Shown here piece after piece: positions 1-11,199 of a stretch of DNA of 64,000 nt. The number at the start of each line of letters is the position of its first letter. The first letter of the stretch is position 1. Made by a program: the position numbers and the translations under genes. The notes beneath the pieces were generated by a model that was not told where the DNA came from, made no database searches, and worked only from the letters and a program-made list of their open reading frames with translations. This DNA is from Zingiber officinale (Eukaryota; Streptophyta; Magnoliopsida; Zingiberales; Zingiberaceae): assembly GCF_018446385.1 (NCBI RefSeq), contig NC_056003.1:23185198-23249197 (forward strand), in the 5' to 3' direction.

Positions 1-2060
1 ACATATGTGCTAAGGACATCTTAAATCTGCCTGAACTAAGTTCAGCTGGGTCATACTGAGGCACAACTAACTTAGGTAGATACAACAACTTTTAGAAATC
101 ACTTTGCCTACCAATCGTTGGGATCTAGGACCAAGCCATCCCTAGAAATATTTAGAAACAGTTGATCTTAACTTCGTTCGACCTCAAATCCGCTTAGAGT
201 TATGTTATTTAGGCATGAATCCTGTCGGGTTTCTTGTCATTACCCCTTCCATTGCCTCAACATCCTGCTCAAGTTTAGGACGAGTCGAGCCTCACTTTTA
301 AAAAAGAGGGGCACAAAAAATAAGGCTTACTTTGGTAAACGCACTGATGCCTCGAGATGATTACCTATCGAATCAATTATTGATGCAAGCTTTCAGTTAG
401 TAACACGTGTGTGCATATTATTAAGGGTATACTCCTTGTCTTATACCCATCGCTTCATCTTATCATCTGATGACCCATAATTTAGCCCGTCTATTGGATG
501 TTATAATCCGACAGTTGTGCTAAAAAAGGAGCCCAAAAGGCAACCTTTAAAGGGTTTTCATAAGAAATCCTTATGAACCCTAGCATCCTTAGCCCTTCTT
601 TTTCTTCTTCGCTTCTTCTTCATTATTCCCACCTATTACTTCTTCTCCCTTACTTCCACACCTTCTGTTTCCCTCATTTTCCTTTTTTTCATTTTAAAAT
701 GGCAGAGAATAACGAGTGGTATATGCAATGCTCCTCTGACTTCACCATCATGGATGCCTATGACCTCAGCATCAATATAGACTTCCCTCTTACATAGTCA
801 AACCAACCAGTGAATATCGCCCTCATCTTCCCCTAGCAGAAAATATTGCTATCTTCAAAGAGCAGGTCGTAACAGGGCTCTGCTTCCCCTTCACCCTTTC
901 TTTGTCACTGTCAGCCATTATTTTCATCTATCAATCCATCAATTGCTCCCTAATTATCGTCTATTTCACCATTATTTTTATTCTCAACAAGTGATGGATG
1001 ACCTATTCCGTTTTCGCGCCTTTGTTTGATAGGATTCTAACCCAGGACGAATGGAGAGATAAATATTTCTTCATCCAACTCTAGGCCTCTTTACCTTGCC
1101 CTATAACCTGGCAGCAATATCTTCCTCCCATCCCAGACTTGGGCAATATCCGCGTCAATCCATCCTTGCGCTGGGCTTTGGAGAGACTGAGAGGTCTAAC
1201 ATTTAGCCTACCCGAGCTAACTATAGAAGGCTTGTTATACATCTTCGAGGTCACTCGGGTTAACCTTGGGTTAAGCGCCACTTTTGGTAAGAGCTTTTTA
1301 TCTCTTCATTGATTATTTGTAAAGGTGTTTCTCATCATATCACTCCAACTTTTCTTTTCCAAAGCACTCAGCTGAAGGGAGATGTTTTGAACCAACGGGG
1401 GGAAGCCCTGCTAAAGGACCGCGAAGCCAAGCAAGTGTCATCCTCCATGGGCTATTTACCCCCCCCCCCCCCCCCCCCCTAACCGACAAAAGAAGCCTCC
1501 TCTTCTAGCTCTTCAGACTCAAACACTCCCCTCACATTCAAGGGCAAAAGGCCCTGATCGGAGGCTTTGGGTCCGAATCTATCTAAGCAACGTATCACCG
1601 AGCGGACTTTCCTTGATATAACCAAGGTTTCTTTCGCTCGAGGTAAAGAGCTTGGATCTCAAAAATATAGTCGATCTCATTTTAGAATTGTTATAATGAG
1701 GTCTTATATCTGCATCTCGTGCGACTACCCCAGCTATCTGACCAATTGAGACAATACCAGACCTATTAGGGCATGAGTCAATGTCGAATTTGGTGGAAAA
1801 TTTATATTGGGCAACCTCAGTCTGCAGTATTCACATGTGAGAAAACATACTAGGAGTTTGCTTTTGCAAGCAAAGTACTTAGATGACCTTACAAGGATGA
1901 TGAAGATTGCAAAGATTAACTACCGACATATTACTGAGTGTTTTTGGATGAATATGATGGGCAAACTAAAGGGAGGGTTGCCCACCTTTAGAATTAGTTA
2001 CGCGAAGCTTGAGATTATAAAAAAATCAAAAGTAGATTGATTTTTTAATAAAATTTTCAT
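1..2060 (+). mobile_element. Retroelement-like fossil, leader/gag-type ORF remnant (tentative)
   Basis: No intact gene is seen here. Conceptual translation of about 700-1290 gives a stretch with the feel of the leader/gag-type ORF of large plant Ty3/gypsy-like elements (segments such as DEWRDKYFFIQL and NPSLRWALERLRGLTF). The reading frame is not maintained across the region. A poly-C run of about 20 bases lies near 1460-1480. No LTR, primer-binding site or pol domain could be assigned, so the borders are arbitrary and the element looks old and broken. It could instead be a decayed host gene. Confidence 0.35.
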
Positions 2061-2289
2061 TTCAGTTTATCCTCTTTGTAGAAAAATGATCTTACAAATT
2101 TAAACTTACTAAAATAACCCTCCTAAATTCAAAACTCTTCTATTTTTTCCAACTTACACTAATTAATTTTAGAATGACCGATTCAGCCCTATAAAATTTT
2201 TTCACTTCACACGGGATGATCCATCAATAGGGATGGTAATTTTCTCTGAATCTAATGGAAGATCCAATATTCAATCTAAATAGAGTAGG

Positions 2290-3258
2290 TGTTGTGCCCA
2301 AAAGATGTTCATATATCTCTATAATAATATAATATTATACACTTTGGGCCTAAGCTCTCATGACTTTACTATTGGACTCTACCCAAAAGGTCTCATGCAA
2401 TGGAGATATCTTATATCCTTTTAAACATATGATCTTTCCCAAATCTTTTCAACGTTAGACTTTGATTGAATCCCAACAATATGGTATCAAAGCCATGGTT
2501 CAGACCATATGTCATATGGGGTGGCCTTGAACGAATTTGAGGTAGGCCCAGAGCAGGTCAAATTGACCAGATGTTTGTGGGGAGGCCTAGAGCAGGTCAG
2601 GGTGATCGAAAACTCATGGGGAGACCCGGAGCAAGTCAAGGTGACTGATGCTCGCGGGGAAGGCTCGGAATAGGTCAGGATGATCAGATACTTGTAGGGA
2701 GACCCGGAACAGGTCAGGGATGACTGGATGCTCACGGGGAGACCTAGAGCAATTCAGGATGACTGTATGCTCGCGAGAAAGGTCTGGAGCAAGTTAAGAT
2801 GACCGAATGCTAACGGAGAAGGCCCGAAGCATGTCAAAATGATTGGATACTTACGGGGAGGCCAGGAATAGGTCAGGGTGATCGGATGCTCGCGGGGATG
2901 TTCAGAGCAAGTTAGGGTGACAGGATGTTGGCGGGGAGGCCCGGGGCAAATTCGGGTGATCGAATGTCCACGAGGAGGCCTGGAACAGGTCGAGAATGAT
3001 CAGATGCTCACGGGGAGCCCTAGACCATAAGAATAATGATTGTCCTTCGTTTAAGGGGAGGATTGTTAGGATTCAATTAAAGTCTCATATTGAAAAGATT
3101 TGGAAAAGATCATAAGTTTAAATTTAAAGAATGTAAGATATCTGCATTGACATGAGACCTTTTGAGTAGAGTCAAAGGGCAAAGTCATGAGGGCTTAAGT
3201 CTAAAGTGGATAATATCATACCATTGTGAAAATATATGAACATCTTTCAGGCACAACA
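2290..3258. mobile_element. Short LTR-like element with inverted arms around a minisatellite
   Basis: Two related arms of about 190 bp (2290-2478 and 3064-3258) bound the element in opposite orientation. Each arm starts TGTT and ends CAACA, as LTRs do. The left arm is followed by TGGTATCAAAGCC, which resembles the initiator-Met-tRNA primer-binding site of plant retroelements. The right arm is preceded by a purine-rich tract (AAGGGGAGGA). The core (about 2535-3020) is a degenerate tandem repeat of 39-40 bp, roughly 12 copies. No coding capacity is evident and no target-site duplication was found. The divergence between arms suggests an old, broken, non-autonomous element. Inverted arms are not normal for a TRIM, so rearrangement or a foldback-like origin is possible. 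Confidence 0.6.
2535..3020. repeat. 39-40 bp degenerate tandem repeat, about 12 copies
   Basis: The unit reads roughly GGGGAGGCCCGGAGCAGGTC followed by AGGGTGACCGGATGCTCGC, with many substitutions between copies. Because 39 is a multiple of three, a periodic 13-residue pattern appears in conceptual translation, but nothing suggests that it is expressed. It forms the core of the inverted-arm element. Confidence 0.8.
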
Positions 3259-4199
3259 ACAAAGTATGGAGGGACTACATCCATACCCGAATATCCGATT
3301 AAATAATTTATATATATATATATATAGCAAGGTATAGAGGGACTACATCCATACCCAGGGGTGGATCCAGCAGGGGGCGACATCAGCGATCGATATCCGA
3401 TCATTTAATAAGTATAAGGATGAATATATGATCCCCAATGGGTATGAAGATGGAGAATATGAAATCTAACTCATTACTATCCCTATTTATCAACCCAACG
3501 TTCTTAAGTTAACCATTCATTAAAAAAAATTATTCGTTAATTTATCGAAATTAGAACTTAATTCTTTTTTTTTTTTAAATAATCTAGGTATCTAACTGTA
3601 GAAATCGATTAATCTTGAAGATGACTCATCCGTATTAAAAAAAATTTCACTCATCATTAGAGTAAATTAGAAATCGCTTACATAGGCCTATCTACTTCAT
3701 TGTTAAATGTAGGTACTGTATTTCCCAGCTGCCAAAACTCTTGTACGTTTATACCTTAATTACGTTATTGATATACACATATGGCATCATTAGAAGAATT
3801 ATTAGAGCAATAGTAAAATTTTAGCATTTAATTTTTAAGAAAGAGACATATATAAAAAGGAAAAAACAAAAAAATTTAGCATGTTTGTTTAATATTTTTA
3901 ACTATAAATTAAAATCAATGAAAAAATAAATACAATAAATGTTCGTGTTATTTATTACCATGAGATTTAATTTCTATGGCTCTTAAAATTCTAGAATTTA
4001 TACTTTATAATTCTCAACTCAAGGCTTAGCCAGTTTTATATGTTCTTACTATTAAAAAATTTACCTATACTTTCCCATCATAATTTCAATTTTACATTAA
4101 CTCCTTGTATTTTAAAATTCTATTTCCATTTTCTAACCAAATATAATGAACATTAATTTACCTAATTATTCTTATATTTTTTAGGTAAAAAAAATTAAA
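3259..4199. other. AT-rich intergenic DNA
   Basis: No gene is seen. A 25-30 bp segment (GGGACTACATCCATACCC) occurs twice, at about 3270-3290 and 3338-3358, on either side of a short TA microsatellite at 3309-3327. The rest is AT-rich sequence with no recognised element. Confidence 0.6.
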
Positions 4200-4790
4200 A
4201 ATGAGTATACTTCATCTTACATTCACCGCATTAAAATAAAATCTAATATATTTTATATCTCATTAAATTATGTTCAATTGGATGAAAAATATATTAAATT
4301 TTCTTGTACTGAATTTAGGATGAATTATATTAGGTGGCAAAAAATCATACTCAATTTGATAAAAAATATACTTAATTCTAGTTTAAAGTGCTGAATTTAA
4401 CAATAATTATACTCATTTTTAGACTTTTATATCTAAAAAATATGAGGGGTAATTTTAATAGACAATATACTCAATTCTAATTTAAAGTGCTGAATTTAAC
4501 AAAAATTATACTTATTTTTAGATTTTTATATTTAAAAAATATAAGAGATAATTTGGATAGAAAGTATATTTAATTCTAATTTAAAATGTTGAATTTAAGA
4601 GGAATTTTATTTATATTAGACTTTTTGTATTATTTTTTACTTTTATACTTAAAAAATATAAAGGATAATTTAATAACAATGTTTACGAGAGAGTAAACTT
4701 TATAGGTAAGAATGAAAATAAAATTTTTTAAATATGAAAATTACATGTAAAATTAAAATTATGGTTGAAAATTTTTCTCTAATTAACCGT
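4200..4790. repeat. AT-rich dispersed repeat, copy 1 (internal subrepeats of about 110-120 bp)
   Basis: Subrepeats share a core such as TTCTAGTTTAAAGTGCTGAA, then an ATTATACTCATTTTTAGAC block, then AAAAAATATGAGGGGTAATT. The same family in the same orientation recurs at 9945-10725. The two copies lie on either side of the FHA2-like gene. No coding potential or terminal structure was identified, so the class (MITE cluster, satellite or retroelement part) is unknown. Confidence 0.65.
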
Positions 4791-5177
4791 CAGTCAATAT
4801 ACTCACTCACATGAAAATGTGAAATTTAAAATACAATATATAACAAATGAGTGTAGAGTGTTTACATGGCGATTTTAAAGTTCGTCACTTTGAAAGCTTT
4901 TTATTAATCTTAACAAAGAAGAAAAATTAAAATTTAACAAAAAAATAATGAAAACTTGAATTACAATTAAATAATTTCTTGATTCCAGGAAACAACTGAT
5001 TTTGGATATATCATGGGTCGGGTCGTGTAGCCTGAACCTCCCCTAATTTGAAATTGGGCCAATCCGAACCCTTTAGCCGGTCTAATCAGATCGAACAAGC
5101 GCCACTTCGCATCGATTAACACCCGTCTCGTTGTGGCTCAAGTCTGTCCACCACTCCTTTTGCACCTCCTCGCTGCC
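4791..5177 (+). other. Upstream region and 5' UTR of the FHA2-like gene
   Basis: This is AT-rich up to about 5000 and then GC-richer. No convincing TATA box lies near the gene. A TGGGCC motif (the site II type common in TATA-less housekeeping promoters) occurs at about 5056. An in-frame ATG at 5133 precedes the preferred start at 5178. Confidence 0.35.
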
Positions 5178-8100
5178 ATGGCCAAGGGACGAAGCGGCGG
5201 CTCTGCACGACGCGGAGGAAGCGGCGACGCCGACGAGGACGACGCCGTTGTGGGTTTCGCAAAGCTCCAGGGCGAGGACTTTGAGTACTACATGCAGACC
5301 TACTCGATCTTGTTGGGCCGCAGCAGTAAGACGTCGGAGGTGGATGTCGACCTCGCCTCCATGGGCAGCGGCTTGAGCATTTCCCGTTGCCATGCCCGCA
5401 TTTTCTATGACTTCCCTCGACGCTGCTTCTCCCTAGAGGTCCTGGGGAGGAACGGCTGCATCGTCGAGGGCGTACACCATCAGCCTGGGTCGCCGCCTAT
5501 CAAGCTCGACTCCCAGGACCTCATACAGATGGGAGAAAAGATGTTCTACTTTCTTCTTCCATCCCAATCCATCGTCGACGAGGCCTTCCCAGGAGACGCT
5601 GATGATGCGCATAATGATAAGGGGGGAGGGGAGGAAGAGGGGGAGGAAACAGAGGAGGAGGAGGACGAGGAGGGCGCTGCGTTTGCAGAAACTGGAAAGT
5701 TTTGGAAGAGGAAAAGGATCGATTTTGTCGATGAGCATGTTGGGGCTGTTGGTCATGGCAGGGCGGCTGCGCTGGGACATTCAGGTCAGCGACAAAGGTC
5801 TCTCTTATTTGGTTGTCTATAAATTAGAAAAGTTCACGCTTATCCCTAGTAGTCTGTTCTGTTCATGAGTGGCCGTGAGCAATAGAAATCGTATATTTGA
5901 AGATTATATATTGCAGGAGATTGCTGGAATAAGATGAAATTTCTTTGTTGATTGTCAGCATACCATTATATACAGCTTTACAAGATATGTGGAGACTCAA
6001 CATAGGAGAGATCATATTGAGTTTGGGGCATAACAATATTTGAAATTATTGATACAGCAATAGCTTGACAGGAGCCTAACATCTATTGTATGGACATAGA
6101 ATACATGATTAGCTGCATGATAAGTGGAAAAGGTCATAGGAGGAGATTAGTCTTGGGAGGAGATTAGTTATATTGGATGTTTTCGGAGAAGAAACAGATC
6201 TACCCCCATGCATCTTAGAACTGTCCAGTAGCCCAAGAATGTGTTTTGGTTAAACCACAACCATCAAGGTCTTGAATAAGCTTCATGCTGAGAAAGAGGT
6301 TGGCCACACCAATGTTACAAATGACAAACTCATGATCTAAACAGCGTGATAGAACATCTGTGGCCGTGGAGTAATTGCCAATGATGATTGTGTCAACAAA
6401 TAAATGAAAATAAAAATTCTAGCAGAAGATTTATATCAGTAAAATAGGGAGGCATTTGTCTTGGATCTTTTAAATGAAAGAAAAGTGTTGGAAGTGTCTA
6501 ATTGTCCTATTTTCCAGTTAGAGAAGATGACAAGGAAGGCAATGAAGACAATTGCATTGTTGTGATTTTACTTACCAGATTGAAGATCCAATAGAGTTTA
6601 TGATGGATGTTTTTGGCCACTAGACAAGCCTTAGGCTGCTGGATGAAGCCATCAATATATCATTTGAGTGCCATTTCAAAATAATGAATCAAACTCTGAA
6701 ATTATAGTTGTGTCATGTAGGGCCTTTGGATGTTTGACTGAAGCATATAGGTACTATTTGATAGGATGAGGCCATTATTGCACTTGTAATGGGATGGTGA
6801 GTTAGAGCAGAAGGTAGTTGGCTGCCTTTGAGTACAATTTTGCTAGAGATCATGCCTTTTTGCAGAGGAGTTATACCATTCATCAATACATTGTTTGGTG
6901 GAGCAAAACAAGATGCAACTTTGTTTGTTGGAGGTACGGAAGTTTGCTGTGTTCTTGATGATAGGCTTGATGGCATGCTGGAGGATGAAGTCACATAAGA
7001 TTTCTTATCTAGTGGAAGGAACAAGAACATTGACTTTGTCTGGCCTTAAAATATGAACACCTAAAGGAGTCATAGTAGACACTGCTAATGAGAAGACAAC
7101 CTCATTAAAAGTAGCATGTCTAGAAATATGAATAATTCTGGTGATATGTGTACAATAATAACCATTATACATATTTTTGAGACCAAGTAAAATGCTAAAT
7201 CTAAAACAAGGTTAAGTTTATAATTATTCTAAGGAAAAGAAAGGATAACATAACATACATAACTAAATATGCAAAGAAATTTATACTTGAGAATTTGACC
7301 ATAGGGTGTCGATATTGGTATCAAATACAAAGTATAGGATTATTATTTTAGAGTAATTAATCTTAGAATTTGGGAGGTAGAGAGATTGTTGTGGGAGTGT
7401 AATAGAAGACATAAGGAGTATCTTATAAACAAATAATGATTATTCTCAATTTATCCATTCTGTTCAGAGTTTTTTTTAAAAAAAAATTATTTACCAGAGA
7501 GAAGATTTAGTTTTATAATTAAATAAATGTGAAACATGTCCTCAAAAATAATGAAAAATTTCATCAAATTCATATTGATTTTTTGTTGAAATATAACTAA
7601 GTATATTACCTGAAATCATCTTTAAAACACAATATGATGTATAAGAGACTTGGAATAGGTCTGCTAACAATGATAAATGTTAATTAGATTTAGATGTAAG
7701 GAGGAATAACCCTGTCAAGCATCTTACAATAATGCTAGATTGTTCTCCTACAAAATCAATTGTATGGGTAGCTGAAAAGTGATAGGATTCACCCTCAGTT
7801 CCTTATGGAGAAAAACTTTTAGTTTTCGACCTCATAAAACATTCATGACTCATGAGGATAAAATTAAAATGAGATATTATATGATATGTAAATTAGAAGG
7901 TAAAAGTGGAATTTTCTTTACAGAAGGTAATTGTAGAATAGTTTGAAGGCAAATGCACTAGAGGAAGAGGATACAGCGTGTTTTCAAGGTGAGTTATTTT
8001 CCAAGTGTAGAATATTCTACAGCTGTTAATGCAAATTGTGTTAGACCCATGTTAATTAGGTTGTGATCCTCTGGTGTAATATGATGTGAAGAATGGAGAT

Positions 8101-9152
8101 TTCAATACACAATAATTTTAGTAGTGTTGTTTTCATACAGCCTGTGGAAGCTCCTGATTTTGATTAGGAGTAATAGACTTTTGAATTTAATATAGACCGG
8201 AAAGAAATACGTGAGATGATTCAAAGCTCTATTTTTGTGAACCAAACCTCCAAGGAGTTTGAGATCTTCAATGAATTAAATTTAACATCTTCCTCAACCT
8301 CATCCTCTACCATGGCCATATTCTTGTCTTCCACGTCAAACTACCAAACTGGCATTATTGATTGATAAAGATGTGGTATGGTACCAAAGGTTCCATGCTT
8401 TTGATTGTCATCGTATGTTAGGAACTTTACAGTTTATTTTTCTGGAAATTTATATTATCCCCTACTAAGTACTTTTTTCTCTGTTCATACAAATGATTTG
8501 ATATAACACGAGATTCAGGGATTGAATGGTTGATAAACTAACATATCATATAGTATTTCAGTCTCCCTTGGATCTGGTCAAAAGTTGATGATTAAATCTA
8601 GTTATTTTGCATGTTATACATTTCTGTTGCATAACATCTACATCTAGGAACTTGTAACTTATCCAACCAGTGTTTGGCACTGTAATGAATCTAATTACTT
8701 TATCTAATTGGATGAAGAAATGGTCAAGACGAGGTCAAGAGCTGACAGAGAAGCAGACAATCAACTACTGCTGCAGTTGGAAGAGAAAGAGGTCATCTCG
8801 TCTATAACTACTTTGCTGCCTAGTCTTTGTGGCCCTGGAGAACAGTTCCCCATTGAAAAACTTCATGCGAAGGTGCTTCTTTTTAGTATAAATCCATATT
8901 CCTGGAATTTCGGATGTTTAACAGTTGCATATATATTTTCCTTTGATGCAGTTATTCGAAATCTATGGCCATGTATGGCATCGTAGCCGGGTACGAAGAT
9001 ATTTAACATCTGAAGAGTGTCCTAAACGTGAAGCGAAGGGTAGGCCTTGGTTTGGCTTACTGATGCTGCTAAAGAAGTATCCGGAGCACTTTTCAATTCA
9101 TACAGAGTTTAAAGGAAGAGTTGTATCAGAACTTGTTTCCTTAGTTCATTAG
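5178..9152 (+). CDS. FHA2: FHA domain-containing protein, FHA2-like
   Basis: Model: join(5178..5784, 8718..8872, 8952..9152), 963 nt or 320 aa, with GT/AG borders and matching phases at every junction. The N-terminal half is a forkhead-associated domain (about residues 27-125), a phosphothreonine-binding fold. It shows the conserved GR (47-48), SRCH (69-72) and NG (92-93) positions and the segment GFAKLQGEDFEYYMQTYSI, strongly like Arabidopsis FHA2, a nuclear protein. An acidic Glu-rich linker follows, then a basic patch. Exons 2-3 encode the conserved C-terminal domain (DREADNQLLLQLEEKEV, CGPGEQFPIEKLH, WHRSRVRRYL, WFGLLMLLKKYPEHF). The end is a few residues shorter than I recall for the family. 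The start at 5178 removes 15 non-conserved residues encoded from the ATG at 5133. The exon 2 acceptor is chosen by phase and is the least certain border. Confidence 0.85.
6100..7130 (-). mobile_element. Ty1/copia pol fossil inside FHA2 intron 1, antisense
   Basis: Minus-strand conceptual translation shows scattered copia pol similarity: an integrase C-terminal-like stretch near 7100-7030, then reverse-transcriptase-like blocks (around KACLVAK near 6620 and QLDTSNTFL near 6500). The order is right for copia pol read on the minus strand. LTRs and gag were not found. The element is broken in many places and looks old. It lies within the 2.9-kb first intron and is spliced out with it. Confidence 0.55.
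7131..8700. other. Remainder of FHA2 intron 1
   Basis: This is AT-rich intronic sequence with no recognised gene or element. Some of it may be further eroded retroelement DNA continuous with the copia fossil, but no domain could be read. Confidence 0.5.
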
Positions 9153-9944
9153 TCTCAGGGTTTTATCTTTCATCTCTATTGGAATCGTCTTATATCCTTC
9201 ATAAAAACAGAAGGAACTGAAACTAAAGATGGACTTTTATGTTGCCATCTTGATTCCTTTTGCTAAATAGAATGATGATGCAAGATGGCGTCCAAATCCA
9301 AAATTTTTTTTTTTTTATATATTTTATTTTCAGATCTCAATCCATGTATTTTTTTTTTTGTGGCTCTTCAGGTAAGTAAGTTTCAAAAGTACTAAATATC
9401 CAATATTATTGAATATATTTTTGAATCGATTGAGCTTCTGTAGCAATTGATTCGGTAATATTTTATGACGACGAATAATTTTTTCACCGATTATGTTTTA
9501 GTCAATTTGAACATAAGAAATAATGATAATCGACACTACAAATGAGTGGATTCTTCTTTTTCTGAAAATATATTTTTTTAATTTTTTATTAGCTCATTTT
9601 AATTGATGGATCTTAGCCATTTTAAAAATTAAAAATTTTATATGTTTAAAATAGGGAGATTCCAAGGGTCTCATTTGTTGGGTCAGTGATTATCAATCGA
9701 TTGAGAAATTTGTTGATTGCTATATATAATTTCTGAATCATTTGCTACAGAAAGACAGTTTAGGGGAAAATTATTCGATTGCTACACTACTGTCTTAGAA
9801 ATCGGAAAAATTTACATGCAATCTCTAATTAGAATTAAAATTTTATATGCAACCATCATTGATAAAAATCTTTATTTCTACTCCTTAGTTAAATATAATA
9901 AATATTAATTTATCTAATTACTCCTGATATTTTTAAGTATAAAA
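9153..9944. other. 3' flank of the FHA2-like gene
   Basis: AT-rich sequence with two poly-T-rich tracts near 9305-9360. No coding region or recognised repeat is seen. Confidence 0.5.
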
Positions 9945-10725
9945 TCATGAGTATAATTCTTCTTAAATTCAGCATATTAAATTAGAATCTAGTATATTTT
10001 CTATTAAATTGAGCATGAATCTTTTTTCACCTCAATTGGATGGAAAATATACTACATTTTTTTTAAAATGATGCTCAATCGGATAGAAAATATACTAAAT
10101 TTTCTTTACATAATATTAAATTTAGGAGAAATTATATTCAGTAAGAAAAAATATGTACTTAATTTGATAGAAAATATACTTGATTCTAGTTTAAAGTGTT
10201 GAATTTAATAGGAATTATATTCATTTTAAGATTTTTTGTACCTAAAAAATATGAGGGGTAATTTTGATAGAAAACATACTCGATTATAGTTTAAAGTGTT
10301 GAATTTAAGAGTAATTATACTTATTTCTAGATTTTTTTATAGCTAAAAAATATGAGGGGTAATTAAAAAGTTGTGCTCAATTTTATAAAAAATATACTCA
10401 ATTCTAGTTTAAAGTATTGAATTTAACATGAATTATATTCTTTTTTAGACTTTTTGTACTAAAAAAATATGAGGAGTAATTTTGATAGAAAATATACTCG
10501 ATTCTAGTTTAAAGTGTCGAATTTAAGAAAAATTATACTTATTTTTAAACTTTTGTACCTAAAAAATTTGAAATGTAATTAGTTAGCAGTATTTGTATGA
10601 GAAAATTTAAGCAAATAAAATTTTACACGTAGAGAATGGAAATAAATATTTTTTTCTTGTTAATATGGAGATTATATGTAAAATTAAAATTGTGATCAAA
10701 GATTTCTCTATAATTTATTGTTAGA
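9945..10725. repeat. AT-rich dispersed repeat, copy 2
   Basis: Second copy of the family at 4200-4790, in the same orientation and with more subrepeats (about four rounds of the GTTTAAAGTGTTGAATTTAA core with an ATTATACTTATTT block). Even the tail segment (ATGTAAAATTAAAATT) is shared. The copies are clearly diverged, so the duplication or insertions are not recent. Confidence 0.65.
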
Positions 10726-11199
10726 AATATGTTCTAAGGAAATATGGAGGGTAAAATACATAGGGTAATGTTAAATGGTCAAAATCTGGCCAGCTAGAAT
10801 CAATACATGCAAGTGTACACATGGGTATTTTAGTAATATAATCTGTGTACATTAATTACATGCATGTACATGCATACATTTTAATTGGAGGATAAAAAAT
10901 TCTAACCAACAAGAATTACCGAAATACATATTGGGTACAGCGGCTATGTAACTCTGATTACATGTTTAGTAAATTTACCGAACTAATTTAGACAATCATT
11001 TAGTAGCATAAATAAAATATATTAGAGAGCATTTTGTTAGGGAGTATTTTAATAAAATACATATTAAAAAATTTAATAAACATCGATGGACATTTTGTCT
11101 GAACCCCTGGGCCGCTGCTTTCGATCTCACACCGGTTTTGCTCCGTCGGGCGATTCTGCCGCAGCTTGTCACCCGTTCGTCGACAGCTCACTGGCGCCG
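10726..11199. other. Upstream region of the glycosyltransferase gene
   Basis: AT-rich sequence that turns GC-rich about 110 bp before the start codon. No clear TATA box at a sensible distance. An upstream in-frame ATG at 11086 would add 38 residues without family similarity. Confidence 0.4.

Noticed and set aside
2487-2735. 82-codon repetitive minus-strand ORF
   Set aside because: Shadow of the 39-40 bp minisatellite.
5082-5780. Minus-strand ORFs of 103 and 115 codons
   Set aside because: Shadows of the GC-rich first exon of the FHA2-like gene.
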